Below, piece by piece: positions 21,335-28,597 of a stretch of DNA of 28,597 nt. Under the pieces are notes generated by a model that saw nothing but the letters and a program-made list of their open reading frames with translations, ran no database searches and had not been told where the DNA came from. The DNA comes from DASXYG01 sp036502625 (GTDB lineage: Bacteria; Actinomycetota; Actinomycetes; Streptosporangiales; Streptosporangiaceae). Position numbers and translations under genes: made by a program. The stretch spans positions 1-28,597 of the forward strand of contig DASXYG010000022.1 in the NCBI GenBank assembly GCA_036502625.1. The letters run 5' to 3'. Numbering within the stretch: position 1 is the stretch's first letter; each line of letters opens with the position of its first letter.

Positions 21335-22051
21335 TCAGCGCCCCGCCCACCCGTCCGTGGCCGCCCGCAGCATCGCGCCCAGCTCGTCAACCCGCGTAAG
21401 GACGTCCTCCGGGCGCCCCGACAGCGTGACGGACGCGACCACGTGCCCGGCCCCGTCGCGCACCTGTCTGGCGACCGCGCTGGTCTTCGGTACGGGGCTC
21501 GACTCGTTCACCGCGATGCCCGTCTTGCGGATCTCCGGCAGGGCGTCCAGGTAGCGTTCGACCGCCGCGTGGTCGGGGTGGCGCTGGAGGAAACGGTGCA
21601 GTTCGTCCTCGGGCAGCGCGGCGAGCAGCACCTGGCCCGCGGCCGTCTCCAGCAGCGGCCGCCGGGCGCGCGTGCGGGCGATGAACTGGAGGTACATCCC
21701 CTCGCCCGCGTCGTCGACGTACACCACGTGCTGCCCGACGCGTACGCCGAGCAGCACCGTGCAGCCGGACTCCTCGTTGAGCGCCACCAGGTCGTCGTGG
21801 CCGACCGTACGGGCGGGCAGCCGGTTCGCGCGCAGCGTCAGCATGTACGGCGCGGGCCCCAGCAGATAGCGGCGGTCGTGCTCGTCGAGGTAGCCGGTGT
21901 GCACCAGGCCGTTCACGAACCCCTGGATGGAGCTCTTCGGGGCGTCGAGCTCGGTGGACAGCTCGGTGAGCGTGCATCCCTCGGGCCGCCCGGCGACGAC
22001 TTCCAGGATCTGCGTGACACGGTCGATGGTGCGGTGGCTGCGCGACGGCAT
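21335..22051 (-). CDS. IclR-family transcriptional regulator
   Basis: The 238-aa protein has the IclR layout. An N-terminal winged HTH (about 5-65: RVTQILEVVAGRPEGCTLTE, then LDAPKSSIQGFVNGLVHTGYL) is followed by a C-terminal effector domain (about 75-235, with SGCTVLLGVRVGQHVVYVDD and ETAAGQVLLAALPED) that binds small organic acids in this family. It is the last gene of the acyl-CoA operon, 48 bp after the AtuA-type gene, and probably controls it. The 48-bp gap contains three 8-bp near-repeats (cacgaagc, cacgaacc, gcgaaccc on the minus strand) that could be its site. ATG 22051 has GAG upstream. Confidence 0.9.
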   Translation of the reverse strand: MPSRSHRTIDRVTQILEVVAGRPEGCTLTELSTELDAPKSSIQGFVNGLVHTGYLDEHDRRYLLGPAPYMLTLRANRLPARTVGHDDLVALNEESGCTVLLGVRVGQHVVYVDDAGEGMYLQFIARTRARRPLLETAAGQVLLAALPEDELHRFLQRHPDHAAVERYLDALPEIRKTGIAVNESSPVPKTSAVARQVRDGAGHVVASVTLSGRPEDVLTRVDELGAMLRAATDGWAGR

Positions 22052-22099
22052 GGCGCTCTCGATGGGTTCGCGGTTCGTGGCTTCGTGAACGGGTCAATG

Positions 22100-23848
22100 C
22101 TAGGCGGTCAGGTGTTCGGGGACGGGCAGGTGGCGGGCGCGGACCCATTCGGCGAGGGCCTTGGCCTGTTTGTCGAATCGCGTGGTCGACGTCGCGCCCT
22201 CGCCGAGCAGCCCGTGGATCACGAAGTTGACGGCGCGCAGGTTCGGCAGCTCGTACCGCGAGATCTCCAGGCCGGCAGCCTCGGGCAGCAGCTTCCGCAG
22301 CGCCTCCACGGTCAGCGCGGCGCGCAGCCACGGCCACGCGGCCGCGTCGGGCGCCCAGATCCCCACGTTGCCGTCGCCGCCCTTGTCGCCGGACCGCGCG
22401 TACGCCACCCGGCCGAGCGGCAGCGTCCGCGTCGCCCCGCCCGCGTACGGCTCGGGCTCGGGCGCGACGGCCGCCCCCGGCGTCTCCGTGACCGGCGGCG
22501 GCGCCACGATCTCGCTGCCGCCGTCCGCGTGCACCACCCGGTGCGCCAGCTCGGCCTGCGCGATCAGCCCCGGCCAGTACTCCCCGTACGAACCGCCCCT
22601 GCCCGGCGGCGCCATCTGGTGGTGCCCGGGGTAGCTGGACAGCGCCATCTCCACGAGCATCCCGGAGAACGCCCGCCCGGCCGCCTTCTCCGTGCCGCGT
22701 ACGGACACCTTCAGCAGCGCCGCGCCCAGCTCCTGCTCGGCCGGGTCCTCCGCGGCCCGCCCGATGCGCGTGAACGTGAGCGCGTCCACGCCCGCGACGC
22801 CGTCCAGCCCGGCGCGTACGGTCCGCTCGACGAGGTCGGCCTTCGCGTCGATGTCCAGCCCGGTCAGCACGAACGTGCCCGAGTTCTGCCAGCCGCCGAG
22901 CGCGGTGACGGCGACCTTCGTGGTGGGCGGCGGCGGTGTGCCGCGCGCGCCGGTCATCGCCACCCGGTCGCCGCCGAGGTCGCGCAGGCCGAGCGCGTCG
23001 AGGTGGGTGGTGACGTCCGGGTTGAGGTACGCGGGGGCGCCCACCTCGTACAGGAGCTGCGCGGTGACGGTGTCCGCCGAGACGCGCCCGCCGGTGCCCG
23101 GGTGCTTGGTGATCACGGTGTCGCCGTTGGCGGCGATCTCCGCGATCGGGAAGCCGGGCCGCTCCAGGCCGGGCACGTCGGCGAACCCGGAGAAGTTGCC
23201 GCCGGTGGCCTGCGCGCCGCACTCGATGACGTGCCCGGCCGCCACGGCCCCGGCCAGCGCGTCGAGGTCGCCGGGCGTCCACCCCCACCACCAGGCCGCG
23301 GCGCCGCTGACCACCGAGGCGTCCGCGACGCGCCCGGTGACGACGATGTCCGCGCCGCGCTCAAGCGCCCGCGCGACGCCGAAGCCGCCGAGGTAGGCGT
23401 TGGCGGTCAGCGGTTCGTACGGCCAGGCCGACGGCGGCCCGCCGCCGGTCAGATGCCGCACCAGCCCGTCCTCGCCCAGCCGCGGCAGGACGTCGTCGCC
23501 GTCCACGTACGCCACGGTCAGCGCGGCGCCGCGGCGGTCGAGCAGCGCGCGGACGGCGTCCGCGAGCCCGGCGGGGTTCAGCCCTCCGGCGTTGACCACC
23601 ACCTTGATGCCGCGCTCCGCGATCGCCGGGAGCGCCGGTTCGAGCTGCGCCGCGAACGTCCGCGCGTAGCCCGCCGCGGGGTCCTTCAGCCGCGCCTTGG
23701 CCAGCACCAGCATGGTGACCTCGGCGAGGTAGTCGCCGGTGATGACGTCCACATGGCCACCGGTGGCCATGTCGTACAGCGCGGTCATCCGGTCGCCGTA
23801 GAAGCCCGAGCAGTTCGCGATCCTGACGGGCCGGTCCTCGCGGCTCAT
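22100..23848 (-). CDS. AtuA-family (DUF1446) protein
   Basis: The 582-aa protein matches the acyclic terpene utilisation AtuA family (DUF1446): the start RIANCSGFYGDR, the ITGDYLAEVTM segment, ADIVVTGRVADAS, AGHVIECGAQATGGNFSG and the C-terminal ARSGDKGGDGNVGIWA motif, then a small C-terminal domain of about 110 residues (AtuA-like ferredoxin-fold). Pseudomonas AtuA is needed for citronellol/geraniol catabolism, but its reaction is not established to my knowledge. Here it overlaps the acyl-CoA dehydrogenase gene by ATGA (23845-23848). No acyl-CoA carboxylase is nearby, unlike the classic atu cluster, so the substrate may differ. The domain fusion and full length look intact. Confidence 0.88.
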   Translation of the reverse strand: MSREDRPVRIANCSGFYGDRMTALYDMATGGHVDVITGDYLAEVTMLVLAKARLKDPAAGYARTFAAQLEPALPAIAERGIKVVVNAGGLNPAGLADAVRALLDRRGAALTVAYVDGDDVLPRLGEDGLVRHLTGGGPPSAWPYEPLTANAYLGGFGVARALERGADIVVTGRVADASVVSGAAAWWWGWTPGDLDALAGAVAAGHVIECGAQATGGNFSGFADVPGLERPGFPIAEIAANGDTVITKHPGTGGRVSADTVTAQLLYEVGAPAYLNPDVTTHLDALGLRDLGGDRVAMTGARGTPPPPTTKVAVTALGGWQNSGTFVLTGLDIDAKADLVERTVRAGLDGVAGVDALTFTRIGRAAEDPAEQELGAALLKVSVRGTEKAAGRAFSGMLVEMALSSYPGHHQMAPPGRGGSYGEYWPGLIAQAELAHRVVHADGGSEIVAPPPVTETPGAAVAPEPEPYAGGATRTLPLGRVAYARSGDKGGDGNVGIWAPDAAAWPWLRAALTVEALRKLLPEAAGLEISRYELPNLRAVNFVIHGLLGEGATSTTRFDKQAKALAEWVRARHLPVPEHLTA

Positions 23849-25041
23849 TCGCCGTCTCCCTGGGCCGTACGGGCGGAGGTCCGCGCGGCGGACCCAAGCA
23901 GCTCGCGGGCGACGATCATGCGCTGCACCTCGTTCGGCCCCTCCCCGATGCGGCGGATGCGCATCTCCCGGTACCACCGCTCGAACGGCAGGTCCTGCGC
24001 CACGCCGAGCCCGCCGTGGATCTGCATGGACCGGTCCACCACCCGCGACGCGGCCTCGCTGGCGACGATCTTCGCGATCGCCGCGTCGGCACGGAAGTCC
24101 GCGCCGCCGTCCGCCTTCGCGGCGGCTTCGAGCACCGCCGACCGCGCGTTGCGCAGGTCGATCTCGTTGTCGACGAGCATCCACTGGATGCCCTGCTGCG
24201 ACGCGAGCGTACGGCCGAACGTCTCGCGGATCTTGGCGTACTCCACGGCCCGCTCGTGCGCCGCGATGGCCACGCCCAGGCACCCGGCCGCGTACGGGAT
24301 GCGCTGCCGGGCCAGCCGCGCGGCGGCCAGCGTGAACCCGGCGCCCTCGGGCCCGAGCCGGTTCGCGTCGGGCACCCGGACGTCCTCGAAGGTCAGCTCG
24401 GTGGCCTCGTGCACGCGCCGCAGCGTCTTCACGACCCGCACCAGCGTGAACCCCGGCGCGTCCACGTCCACGATGAAGCTGGTCAGCCCGTTGCGCCCGG
24501 GTCCCGTACGCGCCACGACGATTCCGTAGTCGGCGCCGACGACGTTCGATATCCACAGCTTGGACCCGTTGAGCACCCAGTCGGCGCCATCGCGGACGGC
24601 CTTCGTCCGGATCGCGCGCGCCGGGTCGGAGCCGCCGGACGGCTCGGAGAGCGCGAAGAACCCGTGCATCTCGCCGCGCAGCGTCGGATACAGGTACCGC
24701 TGCTTCTGGTCCTCGCTCGCCTCGTACAGATGGGCGAGCCCGGCGCCGCCGAACACCCCGTAACAGGGGGTGTAGAGCCCGCCGCGGTGCTGCGCCATCT
24801 CGATGGCCAGCAGCGTCTGCGTCACCAGGTCCAGCCCGGGGCCGCCGACGTCCGCGGGCGCGTCCCACGCCCACAGCCCCATCGCCCGCGTCTTGGCGGT
24901 GAGCCGCCGGTGGACGTCCGCGGGCAGCGCCCCGGCGTCCGGGTCGAGCTCGTCCTCGGCCGGGATGATCTCCTCGCGGACGAACCGCCGCACCGTCTCG
25001 ACGAGCATCCGCTGCTCGTCCGTCGGCGTGAACCCGATCAT
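23845..25041 (-). CDS. Acyl-CoA dehydrogenase
   Basis: The 398-aa flavoenzyme introduces a trans-2,3 double bond into an acyl-CoA, passing electrons to ETF. Domain order is standard: an N-terminal helical domain (residues 1-120), a middle beta domain with FALSEPSGGSDPARAIRTKA and GSKLWISN (about 125-230), and a C-terminal helical domain with ETFGR and MQIHGGLGVAQDLPFERWYR. The catalytic Glu is in RRIGEGPNEVQR (about Glu367), the position used by medium- and short-chain enzymes. It is coupled on both sides (ATGA overlaps 23845-23848 and 25038-25041). Chain length specificity cannot be told by eye. Confidence 0.93.
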   Translation of the reverse strand: MIGFTPTDEQRMLVETVRRFVREEIIPAEDELDPDAGALPADVHRRLTAKTRAMGLWAWDAPADVGGPGLDLVTQTLLAIEMAQHRGGLYTPCYGVFGGAGLAHLYEASEDQKQRYLYPTLRGEMHGFFALSEPSGGSDPARAIRTKAVRDGADWVLNGSKLWISNVVGADYGIVVARTGPGRNGLTSFIVDVDAPGFTLVRVVKTLRRVHEATELTFEDVRVPDANRLGPEGAGFTLAAARLARQRIPYAAGCLGVAIAAHERAVEYAKIRETFGRTLASQQGIQWMLVDNEIDLRNARSAVLEAAAKADGGADFRADAAIAKIVASEAASRVVDRSMQIHGGLGVAQDLPFERWYREMRIRRIGEGPNEVQRMIVARELLGSAARTSARTAQGDGE

Positions 25042-25445
25042 GCGCGCCCCTCTCCCGTACGCCGGACGACCGCCGTGCCCTCAAGGCCGTGCGCGCCGCT
25101 CGGATGGTCCTCGTACAGCTCAAGCTCGGCCGTGTCGCCGTCCACCGTGGCCACCCGCGCGCCGTAGACGAGCGTGTCGCCGGGCGTGGCCGGACGCCGC
25201 AGCCGGTACGCCGTACGCACCAGCGCCCACCCGGAGCCCAGCCCCTCGGTCACGCAGCGCAGCGCGAGCGCGGCCCGGAAGTGCGAGTGCACGAGCACAC
25301 CGGGGTGGCCCTCGCTGCGCGCGTACGCCTCCTCGTAGTGGATGCGGTGCGGGTTCCAGGTGACGGCGCTGTAGCGGAACAGGTCGAGCGGCGTCGGCCC
25401 GTACGCCAGCCGCGGCAGTTCGTCGCCCGGTTCAAGTTCGGTCAT
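25038..25445 (-). CDS. MaoC/HTD2-like hydratase subunit
   Basis: The 135-aa hotdog protein resembles the C-terminal half of HTD2/mesaconyl-CoA hydratase-type enzymes: DLFRYSAVTWNPHRIHYEE, then GHPGVLVHSHF. The hydratase His (HRIHY) is kept; the Asp of the usual GDxNPxH motif is replaced (TWNPHRIH), as in the HTD2 branch. It starts at ATG 25445 and overlaps the preceding gene by ATGA (25442-25445). It probably forms a heteromer with the FAS1-like protein encoded before it and hydrates an enoyl-CoA made by the dehydrogenase encoded after it. Confidence 0.82.
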   Translation of the reverse strand: MTELEPGDELPRLAYGPTPLDLFRYSAVTWNPHRIHYEEAYARSEGHPGVLVHSHFRAALALRCVTEGLGSGWALVRTAYRLRRPATPGDTLVYGARVATVDGDTAELELYEDHPSGAHGLEGTAVVRRTGEGRA

Positions 25446-25978
25446 GGCTCCTCGATCGGGTCTCGGCGTACGACCGTGCGGCGGTTGCGGTTGAGGACGG
25501 TGCCGTCCGGGGTGCGGAAGACGTGCAGGGTGGTGACGAAGACGCAGGGGCCGCCGCGGGTGTCCTTCGCGACGACCGCGTCGAGGCTCTCGTCCTCGAC
25601 GATCTCCATCCCGGCGACCGCGGGCGCCAGGATCTCCATCTCCTCGCCCGCGCCCATCGCCCGTAGTCCGTCGCCGGCCTGGTCGGCCCGGGACGGCGTG
25701 CCGTCCGGGCCGAGGCCGCCGGGTTCGGTGCCGGCGCCCCACTCGAAGATCGCGGCGAGCAGGTTCGGCGGCGCCACGACGTCGGCGTATCCGGCGGCGC
25801 GCGCCGCGTCGCGGTCGTGGTGGACGGGGTCGGTGGCGCCGATCGTCAGCGCGTACCGGCCGATCGTGACGGCGTCGAGCGTGCCGAGCGGGTGGCTGGC
25901 GCGGTCGCCGAGCCGGCCGCGCATGTGCGCGTAGTACCGGCCGAGCGGCGTGCCGGGGTCCGGGGTGAATTCGGGCAT
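25442..25978 (-). CDS. FAS1-like (N-terminal MaoC) dehydratase subunit
   Basis: The 178-aa hotdog protein matches the FAS1-like dehydratase domain usually fused to or paired with MaoC: RYALTIGATDPVHHDRDAAR, VAPPNLLAAIFEWG and MEILAPAVAGMEIVEDE. The GDxNPxH motif appears as GATDPVHHD, so the usual first Asp is Ala and this may be the non-catalytic partner. I chose ATG 25978 because GGGA lies 7 nt upstream; GTG 25996, overlapping the CoA-transferase stop as GTGA, would add six residues. Together with the next gene it corresponds to a split HTD2-type hydratase. Confidence 0.8.
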   Translation of the reverse strand: MPEFTPDPGTPLGRYYAHMRGRLGDRASHPLGTLDAVTIGRYALTIGATDPVHHDRDAARAAGYADVVAPPNLLAAIFEWGAGTEPGGLGPDGTPSRADQAGDGLRAMGAGEEMEILAPAVAGMEIVEDESLDAVVAKDTRGGPCVFVTTLHVFRTPDGTVLNRNRRTVVRRDPIEEP

Positions 25979-25992
25979 GGCCTCTTCCCTGG

Positions 25993-27189
25993 TCACGTGA
26001 CGGCGTCGGCGGCGCGGAGCGCGGCGATGCGGTCGGGGGTGTAGCCGCAGAGCGCGGTCAGCACGTCGTCCGTGGCGTCACCCAGCGGCGGCGCCACCCG
26101 CAGCGGCCCGGTGGCGGAGTCGGCGAGGTGGATGGGGTTGCCGGGCACCCGGACGGTGCCCTTCACGGGATGCTCGACCTCCCGGATCATGCCGCGTTCC
26201 CGCAGGTGCGGGTCGTCCGCGACCTCCCGTACGGTCAGCACGGGCGCGCACGGCACGCCCTGGTCCTGCAGCGCCCGCACGACGTCCCACCGGCCGAGCC
26301 CCGAGGTCCACGCCTCGATCTCGGCGTCGAGCGCGTCGATGTTCTCCACGCGGGCGAACCGGTCGGCGAAGCGCGGGTCGTCGGTGAGCTCCGGCCGCCC
26401 CATGGCCGCGCCGACGCCCTTCGCGTGCCGCTCGGATACGGAGATGACGGCCACCCAGCCGTCGGCGGCGCGGTAGACGTTGTACGGCGCGACGGCCAGC
26501 CCCGAGTGCCGGTTCCCGGTGCGTTCCGGCAGGTCGCGGCCGGGGTCGTTGTAGATGCCGCCGAGGGTGGAGGCCAGCGCGGGATAGACGATGTCGTGCA
26601 TGGCGACGTCGACGAGCTGGCCCCGTCCGGTGTGCTCGCGCTGGTAGAGCGCGGCGGCGATGCCCGCGAAGAGGTGCGTGCCGGTGCCGAAGTCGATGAA
26701 CGCGGGGCCGGCCTTCATCGGGGGCCCGTCCGGGGAGCCGGTGCTGGAGATCGTGCCGGACATGGCCTGCACGGTGATGTCCATCGCGGCCATCTCGGCG
26801 TACGGCCCGGTCAGCCCGTACCCCTTGCCCGTGGCGTAGATCAGCCGCGGGTTGCGGCGCATCAGGTCGTCGGGGTCGAGGCCGAAGCGGCTCATCGTGC
26901 CGGGGGCGTAGTTCTCGATGACGACGTCCATCGTGTCGATGAGGTCGAGGAACACCTGGCGTCCCTCGTCGCCGCGGATGTCGACGACGATGCTGCGCTT
27001 GTTGGAGTTGAGCATCAGGAACTCGTGCGTCTCGACCGTGCCGACCGAGCGGAACCGCAGCCGCTCGCCGCCGGGTGGTTCGAGCTTGACCACGTCCGCG
27101 CCGAGCTGGGCGAGCAGCAGGCCGCAGTACGGCCCGGCGTAGACGTGCCCGAGTTCGAGGACGCGGACCCCGTCGAATGCGGACTTCAC
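25993..27189 (-). CDS. CaiB/BaiF family III CoA-transferase
   Basis: The 398-aa enzyme would transfer CoA between an acyl-CoA donor and an organic acid, forming the thioester that enters the pathway. Family III marks are VLELGHVYAGPYCGLLLAQL followed by GADVVKLEPPGG at the N-terminus, the catalytic Asp in AAMDITVQAMSG (Asp137), the GRGQLVDVAMHD segment and a C-terminal VPCAPVLTV...EVEHP block. The start is GTG 27189 with GGAGG 8 nt upstream; longer in-frame extensions lack conservation. It is the first gene of the six-gene operon. The combination with a split HTD2-like hydratase recalls mesaconyl-CoA chemistry, but the substrate is unproven. Confidence 0.9.
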   Translation of the reverse strand: MKSAFDGVRVLELGHVYAGPYCGLLLAQLGADVVKLEPPGGERLRFRSVGTVETHEFLMLNSNKRSIVVDIRGDEGRQVFLDLIDTMDVVIENYAPGTMSRFGLDPDDLMRRNPRLIYATGKGYGLTGPYAEMAAMDITVQAMSGTISSTGSPDGPPMKAGPAFIDFGTGTHLFAGIAAALYQREHTGRGQLVDVAMHDIVYPALASTLGGIYNDPGRDLPERTGNRHSGLAVAPYNVYRAADGWVAVISVSERHAKGVGAAMGRPELTDDPRFADRFARVENIDALDAEIEAWTSGLGRWDVVRALQDQGVPCAPVLTVREVADDPHLRERGMIREVEHPVKGTVRVPGNPIHLADSATGPLRVAPPLGDATDDVLTALCGYTPDRIAALRAADAVT

Positions 27190-27210
27190 GCGTGCGCCTC
27201 CGTTTCCCGA

Positions 27211-27236
27211 GTACGTAAATACGTACACGGATACGT
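27211..27236. promoter_or_regulatory. Palindromic operator upstream of the acyl-CoA operon
   Basis: GTACGTA-AA-TACGTAC (27211-27226) is a perfect 7-bp-arm palindrome, and ACGTA...TACGT (27221-27236) forms a second overlapping one. The site sits 22 bp before the CoA-transferase GTG and is AT-rich. The shape suits a TetR or GntR dimer; the IclR protein of the operon is the other candidate. Confidence 0.55.
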
Positions 27237-27270
27237 TTATGGATGCGACGGTGCGCCACGGAGGGGCGGT

Positions 27271-27276
27271 TGTCAA
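27271..27276 (-). promoter_or_regulatory. Consensus -35 of the acyl-CoA operon
   Basis: TTGACA on the minus strand is a perfect -35, but the hexamer 17 bp downstream (CACCGT) is a poor -10, which would fit an activator-dependent promoter. The operator at 27211-27236 lies downstream, between this element and the start codon. Confidence 0.35.
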
Positions 27277-27378
27277 TGGGTCGAGATCGGCACCGAATGG
27301 ACACGAGTCCATCAAGATCATCACGTCCGCGCAGGTGGGAACCTGTGGTGCCGGAGGGTCGCAGGGTACGTGATGACG

Positions 27379-27408
27379 TTCAAATAACGATCGAGGTTGC
27401 GGTGTAGT
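27379..27408 (+). promoter_or_regulatory. Possible promoter of the M15 peptidase gene
   Basis: TTCAAA (27379-27384), 18 bp, then TGTAGT (27403-27408), about 45 bp before the GTG start. The match is modest. Confidence 0.3.
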
Positions 27409-27452
27409 AGCGTTCGTCCGGCATTGAACAGTGACCACCCGGAGGACCCTGC

Positions 27453-28544
27453 GTGCCTTCCCCCCGCTCCGTGTGGCCGATCGCCTATCTCGCGCTGGTG
27501 CTGGTGGCGCTGATTCCGTCGACGGCGTTCGCGTTGCCGGCCGCACCGAAGGATCCGCTCGCGAGCCTGCGCAAGCAGGCGGAGCAGGCGGTGAGCTCCC
27601 TGCAGAAGGCCACCCGCACCTACGAGAAGCACCGCTCGGACCTCCGGCAGGCCAAGAAGAAGCTCCGGTCGACGACCGCCGACCTGCGCACCGCCAGCAA
27701 GCGCCTGGCCCGTCTGCGGGTCCCGCTCGCGCGCTACGTCAACGCGCAGTACCAGAACCCCGGCAACGGCATCGCCGACATCGCCCTGGCGGGGACCCCG
27801 GCCGACGACATGCACACCGCGGCCGACGCGTACGAGCTGACCATCCAGCGCTCGACGCTCGTCTCCCAGGCCGCGACCCTGCACGACTCCAAGAAGACGC
27901 TGGCCAACTCCGCGAAGCGGCTGGTGACCGGCATCGAGGCCGATCAGAAGCGGCTCGGCAAGGAGATCATTTCGCTGCGGAAGAAGGCCAACCGCACGGT
28001 CCACACGCTGCTGCGCAAGGCCGCGCGGATGGGCGTGGCCGCCGACCGCAGCGGCCGGCTCACGATGTTCTCCTGCGACGCCGCGTCGGCCGCCGAGGCG
28101 GAGAAGTACCCGAACGGGCTGATCCCGAAGCGCTACCTCTGCGACCTGCCGCAGAAGGGCTACCAGCTACGCGCGGACGCCGCCGTGGCGTTCGCCCGGC
28201 TGAACTCCGCCTACCAGCAGCACTTCGGCCACCAGGCCTGCGTGACCAGCGCGTACCGCGACATCAGCAAGCAGCGCATGCTGTACCAGTCGAAGCCGCC
28301 CGGCTACGCCGCGGTGCCCGGCACCAGCAACCACGGCCTCGGCCTGGCCGTCGACTTCTGCGGCGGCGTCGAGAACCAGGGCTCCGCCCCGTTCATCTGG
28401 CTGCGGGCGAACTCGAAGAGGTTCGGCTGGGTGCACCCGGCCTGGGCCTACACCGGCCCCTTCGAGCCCTGGCACTGGGAGTTCGTCCCCAAGGGCGGCA
28501 AGCCGTCGTCCGGCGGCGACCAGAACGACCGCTCCGGCCGCTGA
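27453..28544 (+). CDS. Exported coiled-coil M15 D-alanyl-D-alanine carboxypeptidase
   Basis: The 363-aa exported protein has a signal peptide (about 1-28, AFA-LP), a long coiled-coil region (about 35-90 and 135-190, rich in Lys/Arg/Leu heptads such as LRQAKKKLRSTTADLRTASK) and a C-terminal VanY-type M15 domain (about 235-350). Zinc and catalytic motifs are SAYRDISKQ, HGLGLAVDFC (HxxGxAxD) and EPWHWEF. It trims the terminal D-Ala of peptidoglycan stem peptides. The coiled coil resembles that of NlpC/P60 and RipA-type hydrolases and may regulate access or bind divisome partners. Four Cys in the C-terminal half may form disulphides. The start is GTG 27453 with GGAGGA 6 nt upstream. A Ser/Gly/Asp-rich tail ends the chain, followed directly by a 48-bp palindrome. 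Confidence 0.92.
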   Translation: MPSPRSVWPIAYLALVLVALIPSTAFALPAAPKDPLASLRKQAEQAVSSLQKATRTYEKHRSDLRQAKKKLRSTTADLRTASKRLARLRVPLARYVNAQYQNPGNGIADIALAGTPADDMHTAADAYELTIQRSTLVSQAATLHDSKKTLANSAKRLVTGIEADQKRLGKEIISLRKKANRTVHTLLRKAARMGVAADRSGRLTMFSCDAASAAEAEKYPNGLIPKRYLCDLPQKGYQLRADAAVAFARLNSAYQQHFGHQACVTSAYRDISKQRMLYQSKPPGYAAVPGTSNHGLGLAVDFCGGVENQGSAPFIWLRANSKRFGWVHPAWAYTGPFEPWHWEFVPKGGKPSSGGDQNDRSGR

Positions 28545-28591
28545 CGCGGCGCCCCGGTGCCGTACGGCCGTACGGCACCGGGGCGCCGCGT
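28544..28591. terminator. Perfect 48-bp palindromic terminator
   Basis: Two 24-bp arms with no spacer and no mismatch begin at the last base of the M15 TGA stop (arm ends gtgccgtacgg, mirrored ccgtacggcac). The RNA would form a very stable hairpin in either direction; no T-tract follows. Functioning as a bidirectional terminator is the simplest reading. Confidence 0.75.
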
Positions 28592-28597
28592 GCCGGT

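Noticed and set aside
21443..24529. 1028-codon plus-strand frame opposite the IclR, AtuA and dehydrogenase genes
   Set aside because: No domain; lies antisense to three genes with intact motifs.
27211..27236. Possible attachment site or recombinase target
   Set aside because: No integrase, tRNA or phage gene nearby; operator near a promoter is simpler.

Overview
The window is very GC-rich DNA with strong G/C preference at third codon positions, many GTG/TTG starts, ATGA/GTGA stop-start overlaps and actinobacterial protein families (choice-of-anchor P, DUF5954, SigB/F/G-type sigma factor, AtuA family). This points to a chromosomal segment of a filamentous actinomycete. An Actinomadura-like or other Streptosporangiales host is my guess from general feel and not something the sequence proves. 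No rRNA, tRNA, CRISPR array, transposase or phage gene was seen.

Layout. 1-772 is non-coding and low in complexity, ending in three 60-bp tandem repeats that abut and slightly overlap the 3' end of a PaaI-type thioesterase gene (773-1189, minus). A divergent amidohydrolase/lactonase follows (1298-2164). It converges on two exported cell-wall proteins (2174-3729, minus): a choice-of-anchor P protein that ends in a bare LPVTG, and an L,D-transpeptidase lipoprotein. Next come a SigB/F/G-type stress sigma factor (4001-4786, minus), a MarR regulator (5099-5590) and a CBS-pair protein (5694-6170) with a DosR/DevR-type palindrome upstream. 6148-14176 holds membrane and transport functions: a ThrE-like exporter, a DUF5954 protein, a DHA2 drug exporter, an unknown membrane protein, a second MFS transporter, a PAP2 phosphatase and a GT-C-like glycosyltransferase.

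14397-18076 holds a small 147-aa protein gene, then an overlapping operon of a beta-lactamase-fold serine hydrolase with a membrane tail, a NarL-type histidine kinase and its response regulator. 18077-18647 is a C-rich, repeat-rich non-coding block with a dense G-quadruplex motif on the minus strand. A TetR regulator and an NTF2-like protein are transcribed divergently across two copies of the same operator (19245-19293).

19759-21331 is an unrecognised three-gene unit: a proline-rich protein followed by two 147-aa proteins. These two are paralogous to each other and to the gene at 14397, all exactly 147 aa and alignable without gaps. This is the best candidate for an undescribed system here.

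21335-27189 (minus) is a tightly coupled acyl-CoA catabolic operon: family III CoA-transferase, FAS1-like dehydratase half, MaoC/HTD2-like half, acyl-CoA dehydrogenase, AtuA-family protein and IclR regulator. It probably activates an organic acid as its CoA thioester, oxidises it and hydrates it; the substrate is unknown. The window closes with a coiled-coil plus M15 D,D-carboxypeptidase (27453-28544) and a perfect 48-bp palindromic terminator.

Several genes (1298, 7500, 14941, 16440) have a TAnnnT -10-like hexamer ending 7-8 nt before the start codon, suggesting leaderless transcripts. All functional statements rest on reading motifs by eye; no database search was run.
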